Shown: positions 50,062 to 57,244 of the stretch, one piece after another
Layout: the number at the start of each line of letters is the position of its first letter
Position numbering within the stretch: position 1 is the stretch's first letter
NCBI RefSeq assembly: GCF_000186865.1
Contig: NW_008705585.1
Coordinates: 440,086 to 504,085 of the forward strand
Reading direction: 5' to 3'
DNA length: 64,000 nt
Origin: Aureococcus anophagefferens
Lineage: Eukaryota > Sar > Pelagophyceae > Pelagomonadales > Pelagomonadaceae
Made by a program: the position numbers and the translations under genes
Notes under the pieces: generated by a model
Databases searched by the model: none
The model's input: the letters and a program-made list of their open reading frames with translations, nothing else
Told to the model about the DNA's origin: nothing

Positions 50062-50170
50062 GAGAATCGATTGCTCTCGTCGAGTTCTCGAAGCACAGCC
50101 GAAGAGCTTGAGTCAAAACTGTCGCATATGCGCACATTGAAGTCGGGTTGAAGATTTGAATTCCACACAG
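50062..50170 (+). mobile_element. Introner, family 2, antisense, truncated by assembly gap
   Basis: This is the right 109 bp of a family-2 element ending TTGAATTCCACACAG at 50170, followed by CGCCCCGC. In gene sense the adjoining bases are GCGGGGCG, so the intron of the OSCA-like gene would begin GC at 50178 if the rule holds. The other end lies in the gap. Confidence 0.85.
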
Positions 50171-50178
50171 CGCCCCGC

Positions 50179-52016
50179 CAGGCCGCGAGCGCGTAGCAGC
50201 CCGTCGTGTTCAGCGTCGTCGACGCCCAGTAGGCCAGGAGCGCCGCGGACTGCTCCGTCGTCCGCGTCGAGTGCGCGCCGAAGACCGCGCCCCGCCGCAC
50301 CAGGATCCGCAGCACGGAGTTGAGGCAGACGACGATGAGCACTAAGAAGAGCGCGTGGCGCTTCGCCGACGGCTCCCGCGTCAGGTAGGGCGCCAGCGCG
50401 TGCTTCGCGCTGTGGAAGGGGTCCGACGGCTCCGGCGCGCCGTCGTCGCTCAGCGCCGTCGCGTTGAACGCCGTCGGCGCGGCCGTCGCGACGGCCTCCG
50501 GGCCCGGGTCGTCGGCCATGTCGTGGATCGCCCGCCCCCGCAGCGCGTAGACGGCGAAGAGGCCCGACGTGATGACGGCCAGCGTCGCCGCGCGCACGAG
50601 GAAGCGCCGCGCCGCGCGCGACGCCTCGGACACCTCCAAGTTCTCCCAGATGACCTGCGTGCAAATCAAGCAGTGAGCTGGGACGACGGGCGAAACTTTG
50701 AAATTCTCTAGCTCGGTCAAATCGAAGTCGATTCGGCTGATTTTTGAACGGATCGATGGCTCCCATCGAGTTCTCGAAGCACAGCCGAAGAACTTGGGTC
50801 GAAACATTCGAATGCGCTCACATCGAAGTCGTGTTGAAGATTTGATTCCCACACAGCAGCTGACGTCCGCGGGCGCGGGCGCCATCGCGGGCCGCGCGAA
50901 GCCCAGCGCGCCGGCGCCGCGCAGGGCCTTGCCCTCGGGCGCCCAGACGAGCGACGGCCGCGCGCGCCGCAGCGCCGCGTGGCGCCGCGCGAGCGCGCGC
51001 GCGGCGTCGCGCGCCGCGCGCGGAGACTCGAAGACGACGAACGCCGCGATGGCCCGGTCCCGCGGCCCCCGCGCGAGGGCCACGAGCTCGCCGCGCACGC
51101 GCAGCGACCGCGCCCGCGTCCGCAGCGCCGCGCCGCTCAGGCGCGGCCGCGCCCTGGCGCGCTTCTCCGCGCGGACCGCGGCGGTTTCGGCCGCCATCGC
51201 CTCGACGGCTTTCGTGAGCACGGGCCGGAGCACGTGGTGCACGGCGACCTTCTCGATGGCGCAGGGCCGCCCCGCGCCGTAGGCCGCCAGCGCTGCCAAC
51301 ACATCGGCTCGCACCGTCGCCGCCGTCGCGTCGGGCGACACGTCCCTTAACAGCAACGCGTAGTGCTCGGGCCTCGGCGCCAGCGTCCGGAGCGCGAGCG
51401 CGTCGCGCCGCACGAAGTCGCGCGCCGCCGCCGCGCCGCTCAACAGCGCCAGGGTCGCGCAGGCGGCGAAGAAGGACACGGCGAGGATGTCGCGCCGCCG
51501 CGCGCGCGGCGTCTCGCCGACGCTTTCCGGCGCGGGCACGGCCGCCATCGAGTAGCGCGCGAGCGCCGCGCCGTCGAGCACGCTCAGCGAGCCGGCGCCG
51601 TAGGGCGCCACGGGCTCGGCGTGGGCGCGGAACTGGCCGTGGCGCGCGTAGAGCGCGAGCGCCGGCAGCTGGAGCACCGCCGCCGCGAAGAGCAGCGACA
51701 GCAACAACTTGCCGAGCTTGAAGTGCAGCGAGATGCCCACGCCAAAGGCCTCGGCGAAGGCGAGGCCCTCCTCCTGCTCCGCCGCCGCGCTGTTGAAGCG
51801 CACGCGCGGCAGCACGTCCGACGCGTGCAGCCGCCCGACGCTCACGCCGTAGGGCAGGGCCGCGCGGCCCACGGTCCAGTTGAGCCGCATGCCGCGCACG
51901 GGCGGCAGCGAGTCCGAGCCCTTGCGCCGCGTCGCGAGCTCCACGTCGGCCACGGGCGCGTACGCGCCGCTCCCGGCCGTGCTCCCGTAGGAGCTGGAGC
52001 TGTGCTCCATGTTCAT
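50179..52016 (-). CDS. OSCA/TMEM63 (CSC1)-like stress-gated cation channel, 3' end in gap
   Basis: Exons 50865-52016 and 50179-50654 encode the N-terminal 540 residues or so; the rest is lost in the gap. Membrane spans are seen at KLGKLLLSLLFAAAVLQLPA, ILAVSFFAACATLALLSGAA and LAVITSGLFAVYALRG, among others. The cytosolic part has LRTLAPRPEHYALLLRDVSP, an RRM-like block (IAAFVVFESPRAARDAARAL), and APAPADVIWENLEVSEASRA, which matches the conserved DVIWENL segment before the core spans of OSCA/TMEM63 channels. These channels open on membrane tension and pass calcium and other cations. The intron between the two exons is a 210-nt introner without an in-frame stop, so an unspliced transcript would still be open there. 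The missing part would contain the pore. Confidence 0.78.
50655..50856 (+). mobile_element. Introner, family 2, antisense, in OSCA-like gene
   Basis: This 202-bp element lies between CAGATGAC (50647-50654) and CAGCTGAC (50857-50864), which differ at one base. Ends are CTGCGTGCAAATCAAG and TTTGATTCCCACACAG. In gene sense the intron begins GTCAGCTG and ends CACGCAG. Total intron length is 210 nt. Confidence 0.93.
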
Positions 52017-52114
52017 GTGAATGTTGGTTCAGCTCGAAAACGGGATGGCCGTCGCCGGCCCTGTCGCGCGCGAGGACTCGCGCGATGGCCGACGCCTTAC
52101 CCCGCGCGCCCCGC

Positions 52115-52710
52115 CTAGCTGAAGTCGACGCCCTCGGCCTCGAGCTTCGTGCGGAGGTCCTCCTTCATGGTGTCGAGCGTCAGGTTCGTCGGGTCCTCGA
52201 AGTCCTCCTTCTTGAGGCCGTAGCCGAGCTCCTCCCAGCCCGGGTCGTACTCCTGGATGTCGCCCTTCCAGCCTTCCTTGACCTGCTTGACGCTGTGGGG
52301 CAGCAGCACCTTGGTCGAGATCCAGCCCTCGGGGTCGTCGATGCGCACGCGCGTCTTGTCCGCGTTCTCCTCCTCGACGAGCACCGTGTCGTCGATCGCG
52401 ACCTTGTCGACGATCTCGCTCTCGAGGCTCTCGCCCTTGCGCACCGTCGCGCCGTTCTTGCCGATGACCTTGTACCTAGAGGCGCGGGCCGATCGCGCCG
52501 CGGACCGCGCGCGCGCGGCGGACCCGGGCCGACGCGCTTCTCGCCGACGCGCGAGTCCGGCTCCTTGCGGTCCGGGTGGCAGACGAGGCGGGGCTGCTTC
52601 CGCGGGTCCTTGATGAGGGCCAGCTGCGGGACGAGGACGTGCTGCTCGCCGCCGCCCGTGCCGCCGCCGCGGGGCTTCAGGGGGGCCGGGGCCGACGAGT
52701 TCGGTGCCAT
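52115..52710 (-). CDS. Small SH3-like-fold protein, function unknown
   Basis: Proposed exons 52538-52710 and 52115-52475 encode 177 residues. The N-terminal part is Pro/Gly-rich (MAPNSSAPAPLKPRGGGTGG). The middle (YKVIGKNGATVRKGESLESE, VAIDDTVLVEEENADKTRVR, GWISTKVL) looks like a bacterial-type SH3 barrel, a common ligand-binding fold in algal proteins. The C-terminal section (EYDPGWEELGYGLKKEDFED) is acidic and conserved-looking but unnamed. The intron is 62 nt; keeping the phase requires a GC donor (GCGCGTCGG), so the exact junction EK-YKVIGK is a proposal. The start at 52710 is the first ATG in the frame. Confidence 0.6.
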
Positions 52711-53323
52711 TGTGCCCCCAAACGCGACGAGACGACGGGGCTGCCTTTCCGATAGCCGCGTCAACTTGGGAGGCTCGAGGTGCAAGGTTTCAGGTGCTTC
52801 GGGCCCCGTTTGTTTCGGGGTCGGCAGAAGATCGTTAAGATCCATTACTGCTACATGACTTGGTGCGATTTCAAGCATGCTCGCTCGACGATGTTGGCCC
52901 GCGTCGCCGCCGGCCGCCCGGACGGCTCGCCGCCCACCACCGACCCGCCGCGCCGCCGCCGCGCGCGCGCGCCCCGGGGGACGGGTCCGGCGCCGCGGGA
53001 CCGGGCATGGACGAAGACGACGAAAAAGCTCCGCGCGGGACCCGCGGCGCGGCGCGGCGGCCGCGCGAACGAACGGCGGCGGCGGCGCACCGCCGCACCG
53101 ACCCATCCGAGCGCCGGCGAGATGCAACATCTTACACGTGGGGGGCGCAGGAGGAGGGGGCGGGGGGTGAGCACAATGGCGCGGGATGGAGTCGGTGCGA
53201 AACGCAGGGTGCGACGAAGCTGTTCAGTGACGAGGCGCGGCGAGCGTCGCCGACCGAGAGCGGCGCCCGCGCCGCGGGCGCGATCTCGGCGGCGCCAGCG
53301 TCGACCCACCGGTCGCGGCGCGC
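52711..53323. other. Intergenic region, nothing recognised
   Basis: These 613 bp separate the start of the SH3-like gene (minus) from the stop of the H1-like gene (minus). They are Arg-codon rich in all frames and I could not support a gene. A short AT-richer stretch (52830-52890) may belong to the promoter of the SH3-like gene. Confidence 0.45.
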
Positions 53324-53665
53324 TCACTTCTTCTTGCTCGCCTGCGGGCATCGGGCGTCGCGGCGCGCGCGGCTCCGGGCGGGGCGGTCGAATTCGAACG
53401 GGCGGGGCGGGCGGGCGCGCGGCGTGTCGGGGCGCGGGCCGCGCGCGGGCTTCTTCGTCGCGGGCTTGGCGGCGGGCTTCTTCGTGGTGGGCTTCTTCGT
53501 GGCCGGCTTGGACGCGGGCTTCTTCGTGGCCGGCTTGGCCGCGGGCTTCTTCGTGGTAGGCTTCTTCACCGTGGGCTTCTTCGTCGCCGCGGGCTTCTTG
53601 GCCGTCGCCGTCTTCTTGGTCTTCTTCGCCGCGGGCTTCTTCGTCGGGGGCTCCTCCTCGACCAT
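53324..53665 (-). CDS. Lys/Ala/Pro-rich H1-like basic protein
   Basis: This 113-residue ORF starts MVEEEPPTKKPAAKKTKKTA. Residues about 8-75 are repeats of (T)TKKPAAKPATKKP, the composition of linker-histone C-terminal tails and of H1-like proteins of protists and bacteria (Hc1-type). No winged-helix globular domain is present. The last third is Arg/Pro-rich and ends QASKKK. A DNA-compacting role in chromatin is inferred from composition only. The repeat unit at DNA level (GCCGGCCACGAAGAAGCC-like) suggests expansion by slippage. Confidence 0.65.
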   Translation of the reverse strand: MVEEEPPTKKPAAKKTKKTATAKKPAATKKPTVKKPTTKKPAAKPATKKPASKPATKKPTTKKPAAKPATKKPARGPRPDTPRARPPRPFEFDRPARSRARRDARCPQASKKK

Positions 53666-54407
53666 GCGGACGGGAGCGGTGCGCGTGCGGGTCTGCGGCG
53701 GGGCGAAGAAGTGGGCCTCGGCGGATTGGAATCATTTTTTCTCGGCCGCGCGGCGCCGCGGCGCCGAAACGCCCGGAGCCCCCCGCACCGCGGCGCCCCG
53801 CCCTCGCCCGCCCCGTCCCCCGGCCCCTTTCAGCGCCGCGGGAGGCCCCGGGTGCCGGCGCGCGGCGGTGTGCGACCGCGAGCGACGCGCTAACAGAAAC
53901 GGACGCCGGTGGCGCGCGGGGCGGTCGGCGGCCATGGCGATGAAAGTTTGAGCTTGAAAGCGTGAAAGGGACCTACGGCGCGGGTGATCTGATGAGTTTC
54001 CGGGCTGCGGCGTGCCCCGGGGCGGGTGTCGCGCGCGCGCACGACGCGGGCACATACTGTTATGTCTTGATGAGTGTTGGGCCCCTGAGGTTTGATTGTG
54101 CTGGACAAAAGATCCGAATTCGGGGGGAGAGAGAGAGATTTGGGCCTCTCCGAGGCCTTCTCCGGCTGCCACTCGTCGCCGCGCGGCCGAGTTTGGAGCA
54201 CTACATCCGGCGCCGGCCCCCGAAGACTCCGCGCCGCCGGCGGCACATGCCTTTTACTCCGGGTTGTTTTGGGAAGCAGTCCACCGCGCCGGCTTTCGAA
54301 GCCCCATGCCGGCGGCCGCGGATCATCTCCCAGCAGCGACAGTGACACTTCTTTATGATATCCCGGGTTCTTGGCCGCGGAGAATCCCCGGGAGCATCCC
54401 GCGCCGC
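53666..54407. other. Intergenic region, nothing recognised
   Basis: These 742 bp hold a GGGGAGAGAGAGAGAT tract near 54123-54138 and no gene I can support. The first part contains the H1-like promoter. Confidence 0.45.
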
Positions 54408-54984
54408 CTAGGCGGGCTCCGCGGCGACGGCGGGCTCCTCGTCGGGCGGCGCGGCCGTCGTCGCCGACTTGCTCACGTCGACGGGCCCCGTGCCGACCTG
54501 GACCTCCGTCTGCGTGTACATCTGGCCGTCGAGCACGACGGTGTAGACCGTCGTCGCCGTCTCGACGCCGCTCGCGTCCGGTCGACCGCCTGCGAAAAGG
54601 ACGCGTCGACCGCTCCGCGCCGAATTTGTTTCGGGCGCCGCCTGACGCGCTTCGCCTTCCAGCCCGCGCCCAAGGGCAGGTTCAGCGGAGGCTGAATTGG
54701 CTTCTTGCGGGCGGGCGGCGCGCCGCTGTCGTCCTTCTTCGACGACGACGTCTTCACGCCGTTCACGTCTTTGACGGAGAGGAGCGTCCGCGATCCGTCT
54801 GAGTGCGTGATCACGTACTCGAAGTAGGTCGTCACGTCCGGCGGGAAATCCTCGCCCGTCGTGACCTGCTTAGCTGTCGCAGTCCTACGGGCCAACTCTG
54901 TTATCGATGTGGTTTGGGAGAACAATGGACCTACCAGCTGTCCTCTGGAGCGATGCCTTCGGGATGCGGGATCTCGATGCCCAT
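54408..54984 (-). CDS. Small acidic protein, family not recognised
   Basis: Proposed exons 54935-54984, 54670-54884 and 54408-54589 encode 148 residues. The first exon is MGIEIPHPEGIAPEDSW with a perfect donor (G-GTAGGT). The 50-nt intron ends CCCGTAG and joins in frame to TATAKQVTTGEDFPPDVTTY. The middle (FEYVITHSDGSRTLLSVKDV) looks like a compact beta domain. The last exon (ETATTVYTVVLDGQMYTQTE, ending EEPAVAAEPA) reads well. The second intron has no GT donor in the right phase; a GC donor (GCGCGGGC) would work, so this join is uncertain. Function is unknown. Its start is 180 bp from the stop of the Nudix-HAD gene. Confidence 0.5.
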
Positions 54985-55164
54985 GCGGCGAGCGTTTACC
55001 GCGTGCTCGTCGGCGTCGCGTGCGCCTTCGAGATGTTCGTCGTGCGACTCGCCGTGTCGAGGGCTCGCGCAAAACCGGCGCAGAAGGTGCGCGATTGCAA
55101 AAACTTGTGGGCCAGTGTGGCGAAAAAATTGGCGACGACAACACCAGCTGCGCCGCGACTCGTA

Positions 55165-57141
55165 TTATGACTTCGCCAGGGCGATGGCCATGTAGAGGGC
55201 CTGGGCGGCGCCCCCCGCGTCGTTGGGCGCGACGACGACGTCCGCCGCGTCCGCCGCGGCCGCGCCCGCGTTGCCGACGGCGACGCCGAGCGCGGCGCGC
55301 CGCAGCATGTCCGCGTCGTTCTCGCCGTCGCCGACGGCGAGCAGGTCCGCGCCCTCGTCGAGGCCGAAGTGGTCGAGGTACGCGCGGACGCCCTCGCGCT
55401 TCGAGCCCCCGAAGGGCAGGACCTCGAGCATCGTGGGCAAAGCGACCGTCGTCGCGGCCCGGCCCTGAGGAGCTTTTCGAGCGCGGGCCGCGCGGCCGCG
55501 AGCACGTCGGCGTCCGCGAGCAAGAGCAGCTTGTTCGCGCCCGCGGCGGCGTCCGCCACGGCGTCGACGACGCGCGGCCGCGGCTCGTGGTAGACGTCCG
55601 CGAGCTCGTCGGTTCTCCGAGTGGCCGCGAGCGTCCGGAGGTCGTCGCGCGCGTAGGCGACGACGTCCAGTCCCAGCCCGTCCGCGAAGCCGACGGCGTC
55701 CGCGACGACGTCGCCCGCGAGCAGCCGCTCGTGGACGACGGCGCCGCCGTCGTCGTAGACCACCAACCCGTTGACGAAGACGCCGCCGGGAAGCGCCTCG
55801 GCGACGGCGGCCGGCAGCGCCGCGAGCGCGCCCGCGCGGCACTTCCCCGTCGCGAGGAAGAAGCGGAGGCCCGGGTGCGCCGCGCAGGCGGCGATGGCCG
55901 CCGCGTTGTCGGCGTGGAGGACCGACGCCGAGTCGAGCAGCGTGCCGTCGACGTCGGACGCGACCGCGCGAATCCGCGCCTGAGCAGGAAAAATATGCAA
56001 CAAGACTTCAATGTGCGCGTATTCGAACGAGCGTTACACAACATGTTCGCTGTTTGTCAAGCACTCGACGAGAGAAAACGATTCGTCCAAAATCAGCCGA
56101 ATTGACTTCGATTTGACCGAGATGGAGAGGTTTGAAGTTTTGCTGGACCGGTCCATTCCACCGGTTGTTTCCGGCGCGGATCCGCGCGGGCAGGCGCTTC
56201 GCGCCCGAAACCTTGGGGAAGTAGGTCGCGTAGGGGTCGCGGCCGGGCCACTGGACGCCCAGATTCGCGAAGTCGCATTTGGGTTCGAACGCGCCCGCGA
56301 CGGCGTCGCCTCGCCGCAAGCCGTAGACCTCCGCTAAGACCTTCGTGATCAGCGGGTGCCGCTCCTCCGCCGCGAAGGCCGCGGCGTCGTACCATTTGCA
56401 GTCGCTGATCTCCTCCGGGTCCGCGTCGATGGCCAGAGGCCCCAGGGGCTCGAGCCGCACGACGCAGTAGATGTCGCTCTTGCCCCAGGGCCGCACGCCG
56501 TGGCGGTGCCACATGCCGAGGACGCTCACGGCGCGGCACGCGACGCCCGTCTCCTCGAGCGTCTCCCGCGCGGCGCACTCGAAGAAGGACTCGCCCCGGT
56601 CCGCCAAGCCGCCGGGCAGCTTCCAGTTCGGCGACGGCACGCGGTCCGCGCCGTCGTTCGCGCTCTGCCACTCCTTCACGACGAGAATCTCGTTTTTATC
56701 GTTGACGACGAAGCCCGCGCAGCCGACCTGCGTGTTGCCGTAGGGCGGCACCTTGTCCTCGCCGGCGCCGAACCACTTGTAGAGCACCATGGAGTCGCCC
56801 TCCGCGTGGTGCAGCTCGAAGCCGCGCCGCGCCGCCGCCTCCGCGAATCTCGCGAGCGCGAGCGGCAGCGCGACCCAGCCGCTGAGCTGGGCCTCGTCGC
56901 GCCAGGCGCGCTCGAGCGCGCCCAGCCGCACCGCGAAGTCGTCGACGCTTACGTCGGTGTAGGCCGCGCTCGAGCCGCGCAGGTCGTAGAGCACGCCCTT
57001 GTAGGGCAGGGGGCTGATCGTCTGCTCGTCGCGCGGCATGAGCGTCATTTCGCGCCGCGCGGCGACGACGCGGCACCGCGGCGCCACGAAGGCGCCGGCG
57101 CGGCGACCCAGCAGGAGCAGGGTTGCCATGGCGCGGCGCAT
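55165..57141 (-). CDS. Nudix hydrolase fused to HAD-family hydrolase, with apparent frameshift
   Basis: Exons 56188-57141 and 55165-55979. The N-terminus MRRAMATLLLLGRRAGAFVA has a hydrophobic stretch and a GAFVAP site like the heterokont plastid motif (ASAFAP), so plastid import is possible. A pre-Nudix region (YTDVSVDDFAVRLGALERAW) and a Nudix box (GGLADRGESFFECAARETLEETG) follow, as in NUDT6-like proteins. Across an introner with GC donor the frame continues (KRLPA-RIRAVASDVDGTLLD) into a Cof-type HAD phosphatase: ASDVDGTLLDS, ATGK, SKREGVRAYLDHFGL and AVGDGENDADMLRRA. The join is in frame and the HAD part has no start of its own outside the intron, so one bifunctional polypeptide is likely. 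Near 55456-55470 the HAD frame shifts by one base (LEKLLRAG versus AATTVALPTMLEVLP); sequencing error or an inactivating mutation cannot be told apart. Confidence 0.8.
55980..56179 (-). mobile_element. Introner, hybrid-end family 4, sense, in Nudix-HAD gene
   Basis: This 200-bp element lies between ATCCGCGC duplications (55972-55979 and 56180-56187; GCGCGGAT in gene sense). In gene sense it begins CCGCGCCGGAAACAACCGG and ends ATTTTTCCTGCTCAG, matching the copy at 38165-38358 at both ends. Intron is GC-AG. Confidence 0.92.
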
Positions 57142-57244
57142 CGACTCGGACGACGACGACGGCGCAGTCGAAGTTTGCTGCAAAATCGGCTTTGCCACAA
57201 GCGCAACAATGGAGTGCATGATGCCCTTTCAAAAGTCGTAAGTC

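Noticed and set aside
55980..56003. Separate start (MLHIFPAQ) for the HAD protein
   Set aside because: The ATG lies inside the introner; the spliced frame continues from the Nudix domain.
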